NCBI RefSeq assembly: GCF_000427405.1
Contig: NZ_KE386491.1
Span: 1,533,001-1,597,000 of the forward strand
Source: Flectobacillus major DSM 103
Lineage (GTDB): Bacteria; Bacteroidota; Bacteroidia; Cytophagales; Spirosomataceae
Direction: 5' to 3'
DNA: 64,000 nt
Of the stretch, positions 32,810-43,280 are shown in pieces; within the stretch, counting starts at the first letter, position 1; every line of letters starts with the position of its first letter. The position numbers were made by a program, and so were the translations under genes. The notes below the pieces were generated by a model. The model did no database searches. It saw nothing but the letters and a program-made list of their open reading frames with translations, and was not told where the DNA came from.

Positions 32810-35731
32810 ATGTTGGGAAATATGCGTAAAAAATTGTTGGAATATTGGAAAGAGAGTCTATTGTATGCGATGCGTGCCAATATTGATGTAGAAAGTGCTA
32901 ACCCTGTGGTGCTGGCCGACGATATTCTGTCGGAGGGTCGCCTTCCTTCAGAACAGGCTGAAGCAATATTTGAGAAAGAGGAGAAAAAAATTAACCGAGA
33001 AAAAGGAATAAAAAAAGAAAGTGACCCCAAATGGGAGCGACTCGACAAGGTAACTATTTTGCTTTCACCTTTTAAAGTACTGCCCCAAACCGAGTATAGC
33101 ACTTATTTTACAGCCAATAAACCTTTGTATCCGTTTTGGATACCCGTTTTTCTGGACAGATTAGGCGAGTTACGGCCCATCGACGAATATTATCCTGTTG
33201 TGCCTCGCGAGCTGATGAGTCCAGTAGGAAATGAAGAAAATGATTATATATTTTGTTCGATAGATACCCTAGAGGAAATTTATGCTGCCGAGAAAAAAAG
33301 TATTTTACACTGGCATGAATACCTTACATACCTGCATGATGTTTTTGAACAACTGACAGGCCAGCCACTCTCTGGCTTTTCAGAAGAGCTTTATACCGTT
33401 GTTAATGAAACAACCATAGTTTTACCCGAAAAAGATATTCAAGCAGGAGCGGCTATTGTAGCCCTGTACGAGGCTCTTTTACAAGAAAAAACACTACCTC
33501 CACTTCTCAACGAATTTATTACTATCGACTCGGTGCTTACACCCAAAGCCCCAGTTCAAGCCAAGGATTTTTTGACTGCCCACATTGGGCATCTTGGACA
33601 AATGGGGCAGGCGTTTCCCCTGAGTATTTCACAAAGAAAAAGCTTATATACCCTCAATCAAGCCGAAAAATCATCGAGAGTTTTTGCCGTAAATGGCCCG
33701 CCAGGCACAGGTAAAACTACACTTTTACAAAGCATAGTGGCCAACGAAGTGGTATTGTCGGCTTTGCGAGGGCAAGACCCTACGATTATGTTGGCATGCT
33801 CGGCCAACAACCAAGCCGTGTTGAATATTCAGGAAAGTTTTATGCAGACCGACCAAGCCAGCGATGAACTCCGTGAGCGATGGCTACCCGATGTGTCGGG
33901 ATATGCCACCTATTTGCCCGCACGAAGTAAGACCGAAAAAGAACTTGCACAGATTAATTTTTTGAAAATAGATGAATCAGGATTATTTGCTCGCCTAGAG
34001 GAAGAGTCGTATCATGAAAAAGCCACACGCTATTACCTCAATATGGTAAAACGCCATACCCGAAAATCAGTCGAAGATGTATCGGAAGCCTATTTTTTGA
34101 TACAAAAAGAAATCAGAAATATACAACTCGACTTGCAAGAAGGACAGGTGTTGTGGAAAGTTGTTCGTGAAAAAATGGCGGAATTTACCCAAAAGGCTAT
34201 AGCTCAGCAGTATTGGGCCTTGGTAGAAGAAACAAAACTGTTTTGGCTAGATTTTGAAACTGCTATAGAAGAACAGATTTTTATGATAAACTCGTCGGCT
34301 CGGCCAATGGTTCGGCAAACGATTTTAAGTTTGGATGCCCTAAAAGACACTTCTCGTATGCGTTTGTTGGCTTTTTTTCAAAGTAAACTACGGCAGATAA
34401 AAGAAGTAACTCAGGCTTGGAGAGACTGGGAGCGGTGGAAAAAAAAGCACAAAATTAAAGGAAATCCCGCCAGTGATGAAACTGCAATGTGGCAAATAGA
34501 ACTCGAAAAGCTACAAAATCCACAGGCAAAAGGCTATTTTTTTGATGAAATAGACACCACAATCCGAAACAAAGCATTTCATTTGGCCGTTCATTATTGG
34601 GAAGGTCGATGGCTCGAAGCCATGCAAGAGCAGCTCGATGGCAATACCCCCAACAAAGGACTACAAGGTAAAAAACAGGTGTGGCGAACCAGAGCCATGC
34701 TTACGCCGTGTTTTGTAAGTACCTTTTTTATGGCACCCAAGTTTTTTTCGTACCTAAAATATGCAGGAGAAAAAGAAGATGGTGCTAAAAAATGGGAAAA
34801 TCCACCCTTACTCGATTTTGTAGATTGGTTGATTGTCGACGAGGCGGGGCAGGTAAGCCCCGAAGTAGGTGTGGCGGTTTTTGCCTTAGCCCAAAAAGCT
34901 ATTATTGTGGGCGATACCATGCAAATAGAACCAGTTTGGAATACGATTCCTAAAGTAGATATAGGGCATTTGCTCAAGTACCAAATCATAGCAGATGAGC
35001 GAGATTCTTTGAGGCAAGCACTAGCTCAAAAGGGGTTTTTATGTTCGAGTGGCTCGTTGATGAAAATGGCACAAAATGCAACAGCGATTGTCGACGAAAG
35101 CAACTTGTCGGGGCAAAAAGGTATGATGTTGCTCGAACACCGCCGTTGTCATACCCAGATTATTAGTTATTGTAATGATTTGGCCTATTCTGGAATGTTA
35201 AAGCCCATGAAGGTGTTATCTGAGCATGAGCAGTTATTTCCTCCGATGTTGTTGTTGCATCAAGAAAGCCATTCATCTGTAGTCAACAGAGACCGATTTA
35301 ATGAAGTAGAAGCCCAAGAAATAAAACGCTGGCTACTCCAAAACCGCAGTATAATAGAAAAACATTTTAGCCAATTATCAAACAACTACCGTCGAATCGA
35401 AGATTTGGTGGGTATTATTACGCCGTTTAAAGGCCAACGCCGATTACTGTATAGTTTGCTACGACAAGTAGGCTTAGATGTAGGCCAAATGAAAATTGGT
35501 ACGGTTCATGCACTACAAGGTGCAGAACGCGAAATAATCCTTTTTTCGCCAGTATATGGAGAAGGTGATGCCGAAACCCTATTTTTTGACCGAAACAACC
35601 AGCCTAATATGTTAAATGTAGCCGTTTCGAGGGCAAAACAAAGTTTTATTGTTATTGGTAATGCTAGTATTTTTAACCCATCTCGAACAAGCCCTTCAGG
35701 CAAATTGAGAAATTACCTGAAAGAAATATAG
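32810..35731 (+). CDS. Large superfamily-1 (Dna2/Nam7-like) helicase/ATPase
   Basis: A 973-residue protein. An uncharacterised N-terminal region (1-270) precedes a split SF1 motor. Walker A is GPPGTGKTT (296-304), motif Ia ACSANNQAV, Walker B DEAGQ (677-681), motif III AIIVGDTMQIEPVW, motif IV region LLEHRRCH, motif V IGTVHALQGAE and motif VI VSRAKQSFIVIGN. About 370 mostly helical residues separate Walker A and B, a large insertion. No nuclease motif is visible. Relatives act on RNA or DNA ends, and similar ATPases occur in defence islands, but no known defence partner is adjacent. A shorter start exists at codon 5 (32822). Confidence 0.88.
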   Translation: MLGNMRKKLLEYWKESLLYAMRANIDVESANPVVLADDILSEGRLPSEQAEAIFEKEEKKINREKGIKKESDPKWERLDKVTILLSPFKVLPQTEYSTYFTANKPLYPFWIPVFLDRLGELRPIDEYYPVVPRELMSPVGNEENDYIFCSIDTLEEIYAAEKKSILHWHEYLTYLHDVFEQLTGQPLSGFSEELYTVVNETTIVLPEKDIQAGAAIVALYEALLQEKTLPPLLNEFITIDSVLTPKAPVQAKDFLTAHIGHLGQMGQAFPLSISQRKSLYTLNQAEKSSRVFAVNGPPGTGKTTLLQSIVANEVVLSALRGQDPTIMLACSANNQAVLNIQESFMQTDQASDELRERWLPDVSGYATYLPARSKTEKELAQINFLKIDESGLFARLEEESYHEKATRYYLNMVKRHTRKSVEDVSEAYFLIQKEIRNIQLDLQEGQVLWKVVREKMAEFTQKAIAQQYWALVEETKLFWLDFETAIEEQIFMINSSARPMVRQTILSLDALKDTSRMRLLAFFQSKLRQIKEVTQAWRDWERWKKKHKIKGNPASDETAMWQIELEKLQNPQAKGYFFDEIDTTIRNKAFHLAVHYWEGRWLEAMQEQLDGNTPNKGLQGKKQVWRTRAMLTPCFVSTFFMAPKFFSYLKYAGEKEDGAKKWENPPLLDFVDWLIVDEAGQVSPEVGVAVFALAQKAIIVGDTMQIEPVWNTIPKVDIGHLLKYQIIADERDSLRQALAQKGFLCSSGSLMKMAQNATAIVDESNLSGQKGMMLLEHRRCHTQIISYCNDLAYSGMLKPMKVLSEHEQLFPPMLLLHQESHSSVVNRDRFNEVEAQEIKRWLLQNRSIIEKHFSQLSNNYRRIEDLVGIITPFKGQRRLLYSLLRQVGLDVGQMKIGTVHALQGAEREIILFSPVYGEGDAETLFFDRNNQPNMLNVAVSRAKQSFIVIGNASIFNPSRTSPSGKLRNYLKEI

Positions 35732-35930
35732 ATAGGATGATTTTTGGATTTTTAAGTATTTTTATCTTTTTGGTTATCAATTAAAGCCAAAATATAAGAA
35801 TATTTGCAATCGGTAATAAATAGCAGACTAGAACTGGATTTGAGCAAAATGTCTAATAGAACACTAAATAATACTGGCAAAGAATACGTAATGATTTTAT
35901 ATTAATACCAATTCTTACGCTAATTGATTT

Positions 35931-38900
35931 ATGAGTCACGTAGAACGAAATGTTGTTGATTTACATAATCCACAAACTCTTGATTTTATTAATCAAGTAG
36001 CTTTGCGAGGCTTATGGACGTGGGATATTGATAATCCAGCACAATACTGGAATGCACCTCGAATCTGGGAGTTATTGGGCTATAACAATTCTTCTGACAA
36101 TATCAACAATAGCCTAGGTTCATGGCAATCTCATATTCATCCGCACGACCTAGCTATAATTATCGAGGCTTTTCAATTATTGATAGAAACCAAACAAACA
36201 ACTTATGAGGTGGTTTTTAGGGTTCGTCATAAAAAAGGAAGTTTTTTATGGATTAAATCCAGTGGTATATTGGTTGAAGAAGCCGATGGCCAACAAAAAG
36301 TGGTGTCATATTTTGAAGATATTACCTCACAAAAAGAACCAATCAAAAATCAAACTTTTGTAGTAAAAAATGCTGAATGGGACGAGAAAGAGGAAGAACT
36401 GATTAGAACACAAGAAATTTCAGAACAAATTAACCAAATAGCTCTGGTAGGTGGATGGGAGGTTGATTGGAATACCAAACAGATTAAATGGAGTAATATA
36501 GCCAAAGAGATATTTGAAGTATCGCAAGATTTTCAACCTGATGTTCTAACAGGAATGGAGTTTTATCCAGACCAAAACAGCAAAGATTTACTCATAAATG
36601 CTATATCACTTGCTGTAAAAGAGGGTATTCCGTTCGATATAGAGGTAACGATAGAAACTGCCCTGAAAAATAAAAAATGGATACAAATCAAAGGGCAAGG
36701 CGAATACCTCGACGGTAGGTGTATTCGCCTGTATGGTACTTTCAAAGATATTGACCAAGTCAAAAAAACAGAAATAGAAATACAACGTACCAATCGCCTT
36801 TTCAAAAAGTTATCAGACCAAGTGCCTGGTGGCTTGTATCAGCTCAAGCGGTTTGATGACGGCCGAATTACTATTCCTTTTGCCTCTGATGGCCTTTTTG
36901 AGTTGTTTGAAATTAAGTACGAAAAAGGCAAAACTACTGTAGAGACAATGCTTGAACGGATTCATAGAAGCGACTTGCCCATATTTTTTGGTGCTATCGA
37001 AGAATCTTTCAAAAATCTTACCGTAAAAGTGGTAGATTTTAGAATCGTTGTTCCCAACAAAGGCAAGCGTTGGGTGCGTGGCGAGTCTACCCCCGAAAGG
37101 CTCGAAAATAGCGTAATTTGGCATGGCTATTTACACGATATTACTAGGTACAAAGAAGTAGAAAACGAAATCGTTCGCTCTGAAGCCAAGTTTAGGGCTT
37201 TGTATAACTCTACCAGCGATGCCGTATTGGTATTGAACCAACAACGGTGTATCGATTGCAATCCTGCGGCTATTGCTCTTTTTGGAGCTTCTACCAAGGA
37301 GGCAATATGTAAAATGTCAGCTTTTGCCCTTTCGGCCGACAAACAGAAAGAGGGCGACATGCAGGTTGTTTTGCAGGAACATATTATGGAATGCCTTCGT
37401 GAAAGTCGCCATAGTTTTGAGTGGATTTGTAAAAGAATGGACAATGCTGAGACTTTCCCTGCAGAAATACTGCTGTCTAAACTTAATATTGAAGGCGAAC
37501 AATTGATTCAAGCCGTTGTACGAGACATCACTACTCGCAAACGTATAGAACATGAGTTTTTGACCGCTCGTGAACATGCCGAGGCAGCTAGCTTAGCCAA
37601 ATCCGAATTTTTGGCCAATATGAGCCACGAAATCAGAACACCACTTAATGGCGTTATTGGTTTTACCGATCTGCTGATGCGAACAGAGTTGGCCGAAACG
37701 CAGAAACAATATGTGTCAACAATTTTTCATTCAGCTCATTCGCTGCTCGATATTATTAATGATATTTTGGATTTCTCTAAAATTGAAGCAGGTAAACTAG
37801 AATTATCGATAGAACAATCTGATATTATCGAGCTTAGTAGCCAAGTAATCGACCTAATTAAATACCAAGCTCATGAAAAAAACTTGGAGGTATTGCTCAA
37901 TATAGCCTCGAATGTACCAAGGTTTATTTGGGCGGATGCCGTTCGGTTACGTCAAATATTGGTGAATTTGTTGAGCAATGCTGTCAAATTTACCAACAAT
38001 GGCGAAATCGAACTAAAAGTGGAGGTGCTGGAAGCTACTTTAAACGATACTTGTAGGTTTAGGTTTACCGTGCGAGACACAGGCGTGGGTATTGCCCCCA
38101 AAAACTCACAGAAGATATTTGAAGCATTTGCCCAAGAAGATGCTTCTGTAACTCGTAAATTTGGCGGTACTGGGCTAGGACTCACTATCTCTAATCAATT
38201 GTTGTCGCTGATGGATAGTTCGCTGAAGTTAGAAAGCGAATTAGGTAAGGGAAGTTCTTTTTGTTTTGAACTTTCTTTCAAAACAAAGCATGATAAACCT
38301 ATTGTTTGGGACAACCTAACCAATATTCACGATGTAATGATTGTTGACGATAACCTCAATAATCGCTTGATTTTGGAAGATATGTTAGCACTCAAAAATA
38401 TTCAGGCTCAACTATCAAGAAGTGGTATCGAAGCATTGGATCTACTTACCGAAAATACCAAGATTCCTGATGTTGTTATTGTGGATTATCACATGCCGTA
38501 TATGAATGGTATCGAAACTATCTGGAATATTCGTAAAAATCTAGGCTTGAATATCCCCATCATACTCTTGCATAGCTCGTCCGACGACGAATATATCAAT
38601 ACTGCTTGTGCCGAATTAGAAGTACATAAAAAATTAGTAAAACCAATTACCAGTTTCCAGCTTTACGATGCCCTGTCGCATTTGGCCAAACAAGGTGAAG
38701 GCCGAATTTATCAAGGAACTCAAGAAAAAGGAAATGCCCCATACTTTGATAAGCAGAAATACAAAATTCTAATTGCCGAAGACAACAATGTAAATATGTT
38801 GTTGGCCACCACCGTATTAACTACAATTCTACCAAACGTAGAGCTCATTAAAGCCGAGAATGGTTTAGAAGCCGTAATTTTGTACGAAAAACACCATCCC

Positions 38901-39509
38901 GACCTTATTCTTATGGATGTTCAGATGCCCGAATTGAACGGTTATGAAGCTACCAGAGTTATACGAATGGAAGAGTCGGGTCGTCATACGCCAATTATTG
39001 CTCTTACAGCAGGTACAGTAAAAGGCGAAAACGAACGCTGCCTAGAGGCAGGTATGGATGATTACGTGACCAAACCTTTTGTAAGGGCAACTATTGCACA
39101 TATATTAGAAAAGTGGTTGGATGATAAAAGTATTATGATAGAAGAAGAAGGAAAAAATGTAATTACAAGTTACAATGAGCACTTGGATTGGGAGGATTTA
39201 TGTGCGAGAATGGGCGATGACCCTGCATTGGCTAAAGAAATACTAGAAATGGTATTAGAACAAATTGATGAGATTATGGTACAGTTTAAAACATTGATAG
39301 AACAAGGAAATTTAGAAGCCCTCAATAGATTTGGACACAAAATAAAAGGCACAGCGTTGTCTGCTGGAATGACTGTACTAGCCAAAAGAATTGAAAAAAT
39401 AGAAAAAGTGAAAGTTTGGGATAAAGACAAAATCAATGCCTTGCTCGATGCCGTAGAAGAAGAAGTGATTTACCTAAAGCCTCTGATTAAGCAATATCTT
39501 GATGCATAA
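35931..39509 (+). CDS. Multi-PAS hybrid sensor histidine kinase with two receivers and Hpt
   Basis: A 1192-residue soluble phosphorelay kinase with no transmembrane helix. Four PAS domains lie at about 10-135, 160-280, 290-410 and 415-540 (for example [36 protein letters not shown]). HisKA has His566 ([16 protein letters not shown]), then HATPase ([19 protein letters not shown]). REC1 has Asp852 (VIVDYHMP) and REC2 Asp996 ([13 protein letters not shown]). A C-terminal Hpt has His1136 ([13 protein letters not shown]). The order HK-REC-REC-Hpt allows a complete internal relay; the final regulator must be elsewhere. No output domain. Input unknown. Confidence 0.95.
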   Translation: MSHVERNVVDLHNPQTLDFINQVALRGLWTWDIDNPAQYWNAPRIWELLGYNNSSDNINNSLGSWQSHIHPHDLAIIIEAFQLLIETKQTTYEVVFRVRHKKGSFLWIKSSGILVEEADGQQKVVSYFEDITSQKEPIKNQTFVVKNAEWDEKEEELIRTQEISEQINQIALVGGWEVDWNTKQIKWSNIAKEIFEVSQDFQPDVLTGMEFYPDQNSKDLLINAISLAVKEGIPFDIEVTIETALKNKKWIQIKGQGEYLDGRCIRLYGTFKDIDQVKKTEIEIQRTNRLFKKLSDQVPGGLYQLKRFDDGRITIPFASDGLFELFEIKYEKGKTTVETMLERIHRSDLPIFFGAIEESFKNLTVKVVDFRIVVPNKGKRWVRGESTPERLENSVIWHGYLHDITRYKEVENEIVRSEAKFRALYNSTSDAVLVLNQQRCIDCNPAAIALFGASTKEAICKMSAFALSADKQKEGDMQVVLQEHIMECLRESRHSFEWICKRMDNAETFPAEILLSKLNIEGEQLIQAVVRDITTRKRIEHEFLTAREHAEAASLAKSEFLANMSHEIRTPLNGVIGFTDLLMRTELAETQKQYVSTIFHSAHSLLDIINDILDFSKIEAGKLELSIEQSDIIELSSQVIDLIKYQAHEKNLEVLLNIASNVPRFIWADAVRLRQILVNLLSNAVKFTNNGEIELKVEVLEATLNDTCRFRFTVRDTGVGIAPKNSQKIFEAFAQEDASVTRKFGGTGLGLTISNQLLSLMDSSLKLESELGKGSSFCFELSFKTKHDKPIVWDNLTNIHDVMIVDDNLNNRLILEDMLALKNIQAQLSRSGIEALDLLTENTKIPDVVIVDYHMPYMNGIETIWNIRKNLGLNIPIILLHSSSDDEYINTACAELEVHKKLVKPITSFQLYDALSHLAKQGEGRIYQGTQEKGNAPYFDKQKYKILIAEDNNVNMLLATTVLTTILPNVELIKAENGLEAVILYEKHHPDLILMDVQMPELNGYEATRVIRMEESGRHTPIIALTAGTVKGENERCLEAGMDDYVTKPFVRATIAHILEKWLDDKSIMIEEEGKNVITSYNEHLDWEDLCARMGDDPALAKEILEMVLEQIDEIMVQFKTLIEQGNLEALNRFGHKIKGTALSAGMTVLAKRIEKIEKVKVWDKDKINALLDAVEEEVIYLKPLIKQYLDA

Positions 39510-39566
39510 AGAATGCTAGAATTTGTCTTTTTTTTGGCATTTTGCTTGTCTACCCATCTTCAGCAA

Positions 39567-39603
39567 CAAAACCCTCTTGTGCTACAGGCACAAGAGGGTT
39601 TTG
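39567..39603 (+). terminator. Intrinsic terminator after the hybrid kinase
   Basis: A perfect 16-bp stem, CAAAACCCTCTTGTGC (39567-39582) with GCACAAGAGGGTTTTG (39588-39603), and a 5-nt loop. The T-rich 3' arm lies within the stem. The rest of the 304-bp gap to 39814 shows nothing further. Confidence 0.85.
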
Positions 39604-39813
39604 TAATTTAATAAGCTTTTATACCAACAATATTGTAGCATGCAGTATTATGAATACGAAGCTTAAAGTTACTTACTAAATAGTGGTTAAAATAAAAAGC
39701 CCCCCCAAAAACGACATAATTACTTATAGCTATTCAACCCAATAGGTATTTCATGTTTTATGATTAAATTGTACCAGTAATTTCTTAAAAACAACCCAAT
39801 TTTATTGAAAAAC

Positions 39814-42366
39814 ATGATAAAACTTAGTAAAAAACTATTCCTTTTTCTTGCTCTTTTTGGTAGTATTCATACGCTATTGGGCCAGAAAAACACCAAGCTG
39901 TTTGACCCCAAAGGCTTGAAAGTTCAGTGGGAACTCACAGAGAATGAATATCTTGGTAAAAGACAATATTTGTCGGCATTTACCTTGACCAACACAGGCA
40001 AAACTGTATTGCCTTCTGCAAACTGGACTTTGTATTTTAATTATATTCGGGATATAGACCCAAGTTCGGTAACAGGCGGTGTACATATCGAAGCGGTTAA
40101 TGGCGATATTTTTCGTTTATATCCTTCTAATTCCTTCAAAGCCCTTAAACCCAACGAATCCCTAACGATTTCGTTTGTTTCGTCCGAGCTTTTCGTTAAT
40201 GTTTCTGATGTGCCATTTGGTATGTACTTTGTCGATAATGCCAATCCAGCAGCGGCACAAAGTATTACCAATTATAGCATAAAACCACCCAAAGAAGATA
40301 AAGTAGGCTATACAACGGCCGATAAAGTATTTGCCAAAAATGAGCTTATCAAAGATATTCCCCTAGGCCAATTGCCACCAATTTTTCCGACTCCACAAAG
40401 CTACCAGTGGCAAGCGGGGCAATTTGTGCTTAGTCAAAATACCCAGATTTTAGCACAAAAGGAATTCCTGAATGAAGCTACTTTGTTGGGGGCTGATATA
40501 GAAAAAATAGTAGGTAAAAAGCCCGAAATTGTTTCAGAAGTAAATGGCTCGGCCATTGTTTTTCGAAAAGATAATTCTCCAGAAGGAGCTTATGCCTTAC
40601 ATATTAGTAACGAAGGTATAGAAATCGTGGCCTCGTCGGGTGTTGGTGCTTTTTATGCTGTTCAATCGCTCAAATGCCTATTTCCGTGGCAAGCCACCGA
40701 CAAAGCCACAACAACAATTACTATTCCAGCCATAAAAGTCAAAGATGCCCCAAGATTTGGTTTTAGAAGCTTGATGTTGGATGTAGCCAGAAATTTTCAA
40801 ACACCCCAAGAGGTTAAAAAAATACTCAGTTTGATGGCTACCTATAAGCTAAATGTTTTGCATTTACACTTTATTGACGATGAAGGCTGGCGTTTAGAAA
40901 TCCCCGATTTGCCAGAACTAACTGCAATAGGTGCTATGCGTGGGCATACCCTCGATAGCAAAAAGTATTTGCCTGCTTCATTTGGTGCTGGCCCTGTAGC
41001 TGGTGTTACTTCTGCCAGTGGTTTTTATACCCGCCAAGAGTTTATAGACTTGCTCCGTTATGCTGCCGAACGCCATATCCAAATTATTCCAGAGGTAGAA
41101 TCGCCGGGTCATGCTCGGGCTTCTATTAAGGCAATGGATGCTCGTTACGAAAAATATATGGCATTGGGCAATCCTACCGAAGCCGAACGCTATTTATTGA
41201 AAGACCCCAACGACCAGTCAGAATACCGTACAGCACAACTTTGGCGCGACAACGTCATGTGTGTAGGTCGCCCGTCGGTGTATGAGTTTGCCGAAAAAAT
41301 TGTCAATGAAATTGTATTGATGTACCAAGAAGCTCAAGCTCCACTCACAACGATTCATTTTGGTGGCGACGAAGTACCTGCGGGTGTTTGGGAAAAATCA
41401 CCTATTTGTCAGGAATTAATCAAAAATACGCCCTCGCTCAAAAATACAGACGATTTATGGTATTACTATTTTGGAAAAGTGAACGCTATTTTAAAGGCAA
41501 AAGGTTTGTTTTTGTCAGGATGGGAAGAAATTGCTATGCGTAAAACAGTATTAGATGGCAACAAAACCATGATTCCAAACCCTGTTTTAGCCAATGAAAA
41601 CTTTCAAGTAAATGTTTGGAATAATATGATTGGGTGGGGTGCCGAAGACCTCCCGTACCGATTGGCCAATGCAGGCTATCGAGTAATCTTGTCGTGTGTA
41701 AGCAATATGTATTTTGATTTGTCATATCAAAAAACTTTTGAAGAGCCTGGTTATTATTGGGGTGGTTTTGTGGATATGGACAAACCGTTCTATTTTATTC
41801 CTTATGATTATTACAAAAACTCTACCGAAGACCGCCGTGGCAATCCTATTGCACCGTCGTATTTCTTGGGTAAAGACCGCCTTACCGATTACGGAAAGTC
41901 AAATATTGTAGGTATTCAAGGTTTGTTATGGAGCGAAAGTATCAAAACTCCCGAACGATTAGAATATATGTTGTTGCCAAAACTTTTTGGTTTGGCCGAA
42001 AGAGCATGGGCTGCCGACCCCGATTGGGCCAATGCCTCTGATGCTACCAAATACAAAGAGCTTTACGACCAAGCATGGTCAACCTTTGTGAATGTAGTAA
42101 GTAAAAAAGAACTCCCACGCTTAGATACTTTTGAAGGAGGCTATTTGTACCGAATCCCAACGGCTGGGGCAACAATACAAAACGGGCAAGTGCTAGCCAA
42201 TGTTCAGTTCAAAGGCTTTACCATTCGCTATACTACTGATGGCTCAGAACCAACAGCCCAGAGCAAAATATACCAAAATCCAATTACCGAAAAAGGAGTT
42301 ATCACCTTAAAAGTATTTAATAGCAAAGGAAGAGCTGGCAGAAGTATTCAGGTACAAAACAAATAG
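39814..42366 (+). CDS. GH20 beta-N-acetylhexosaminidase, secreted
   Basis: The ATG at 39814 (MIKLSKKLFLFLALFGSIHTLLGQ) opens a signal peptide and an 850-residue enzyme; the TTG 9 bp earlier is less likely. Domains: CHB_HEX carbohydrate-binding module (about 25-155), GH20b (about 170-305), GH20 barrel (about 315-745) with the catalytic pair Asp519-Glu520 in HFGGDEVPAG, and a CHB_HEX_C beta domain at the end (TIRYTTDGSEPT). It releases terminal GlcNAc/GalNAc from chitin-type or glycan oligomers by substrate-assisted catalysis. No chitinase or SusCD pair is adjacent. Confidence 0.95.
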   Translation: MIKLSKKLFLFLALFGSIHTLLGQKNTKLFDPKGLKVQWELTENEYLGKRQYLSAFTLTNTGKTVLPSANWTLYFNYIRDIDPSSVTGGVHIEAVNGDIFRLYPSNSFKALKPNESLTISFVSSELFVNVSDVPFGMYFVDNANPAAAQSITNYSIKPPKEDKVGYTTADKVFAKNELIKDIPLGQLPPIFPTPQSYQWQAGQFVLSQNTQILAQKEFLNEATLLGADIEKIVGKKPEIVSEVNGSAIVFRKDNSPEGAYALHISNEGIEIVASSGVGAFYAVQSLKCLFPWQATDKATTTITIPAIKVKDAPRFGFRSLMLDVARNFQTPQEVKKILSLMATYKLNVLHLHFIDDEGWRLEIPDLPELTAIGAMRGHTLDSKKYLPASFGAGPVAGVTSASGFYTRQEFIDLLRYAAERHIQIIPEVESPGHARASIKAMDARYEKYMALGNPTEAERYLLKDPNDQSEYRTAQLWRDNVMCVGRPSVYEFAEKIVNEIVLMYQEAQAPLTTIHFGGDEVPAGVWEKSPICQELIKNTPSLKNTDDLWYYYFGKVNAILKAKGLFLSGWEEIAMRKTVLDGNKTMIPNPVLANENFQVNVWNNMIGWGAEDLPYRLANAGYRVILSCVSNMYFDLSYQKTFEEPGYYWGGFVDMDKPFYFIPYDYYKNSTEDRRGNPIAPSYFLGKDRLTDYGKSNIVGIQGLLWSESIKTPERLEYMLLPKLFGLAERAWAADPDWANASDATKYKELYDQAWSTFVNVVSKKELPRLDTFEGGYLYRIPTAGATIQNGQVLANVQFKGFTIRYTTDGSEPTAQSKIYQNPITEKGVITLKVFNSKGRAGRSIQVQNK

Positions 42367-42930
42367 AGATATAGGTTGCTATTTAAAGCTATTTCAAATT
42401 GATACAAACATGGGTGATTATTCTTGATGTCTACCTTGCCAGCAATAGAGACGTAATGTTTTGTGTCTACAAATGAGTCATCTCGAATTTTAGGTAATAT
42501 TAAAAACTTCTTATTTGTGTTTGTTGAGATTCATAAGGTCGTCAATAAAAATTAGGGGCTATTCATTCAAAAGGCGGTCGAAAAACAATTTTCGACCGCC
42601 TTTTGAATGTTAAATATCAGCATGACATATCTTTAGCCGCAAAGTATCTTCAAAAATAATCACCATTCACTAAATTCGGATGCCTCGTGTTTTGATTCTT
42701 CAGTATACATTCTTCTTCGTAATTTTTTCATGACAACTAACAGGAAAAATAAGATTTTTAATACCTGTTTGAGCCAGCAACCAGCGTATTTGTATAGGTT
42801 CAGCAGGATTTATATAAATTCAATTTTTTATGAAAATATTACAAAAAACATCACTGTAAAAAAATAGAAGTTTTTATAGAAGTAATAATCAATCTTTGTA
42901 ATAACAAATCAATTAGAGACAACTTAATTA
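42367..42930. other. Intergenic region after the hexosaminidase
   Basis: No coding frame supported. Its one clear element is a very strong hairpin at 42565-42608. Otherwise AT-rich. Confidence 0.4.
42565..42608. terminator. 20-bp perfect hairpin, likely bidirectional terminator
   Basis: Positions 42565-42584 and 42589-42608 are exact reverse complements around ACAA; the core reads AAGGCGGTCG/CGACCGCCTT with A- and T-rich ends on both sides. It is 200 bp downstream of the hexosaminidase gene. Confidence 0.7.
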
Positions 42931-43171
42931 AATAAAGACAAAGTAAAGCATTATCTGTCTTGGGATAAAGGCACAAAGTATTTTTGGGATAGTCGACCCT
43001 AAAACCTTCAATCACTCTGTGTCCTTTTGCCCTAATAAATAGTGTTTTATTTTATCCAACACCAATAATCATTTTTATTACCCTTCAGTTGAAATTATTA
43101 TCCAAATTAATACAGTTGCTGTTAATAGCACATAAAATTAGGGTGTTCATACAAGAACATCCTTTTTTTTT
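42931..43171 (+). ncRNA. Candidate structured non-coding RNA ending in a terminator
   Basis: Three nested or serial pairings are visible: AAGACA (42935-42940) with TGTCTT (42956-42961); GGGATAAAGGCACA (42962-42975) with TGTGTCCTTTTGCCC (43018-43032), one bulge and minor mismatches; inside it TTTTGGG with CCCTAAAA. A clean terminator follows at 43141-43171. There is no reading frame. The promoter is not located. Identity unknown; a copper-ATPase leader is less likely because a -7 element lies between it and copA. Confidence 0.35.
43141..43171 (+). terminator. Orphan intrinsic terminator upstream of copA
   Basis: GGGTGTTC-ATACAA-GAACATCC, an 8-bp stem with one G-T pair, followed by nine T. No gene on the plus strand ends just upstream, so it must terminate a non-coding transcript or act as an attenuator. 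Confidence 0.75.
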
Positions 43172-43252
43172 GCCCTGCAACAAACCTGCTCGCAATGATA
43201 ATTTTATACATCTTTCTCCTAATTGTGTAACACTTTCTTGTGCCAACCAGCC

Positions 43253-43260
43253 TAATTTTG
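43253..43260 (+). promoter_or_regulatory. Putative -7 element of copA
   Basis: TAATTTTG matches TAnnTTTG, 20 bp before the ATG at 43281. A TTG at correct -33 spacing is absent, as expected for a regulated promoter. Confidence 0.4.
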
Positions 43261-43280
43261 TTGCATAAATCAACAACATT

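Noticed and set aside
32803-33102. A small minus-strand gene at the start of the helicase.
   Set aside because: Entirely within the helicase coding sequence and Ser/Phe-rich without motif; shadow frame.
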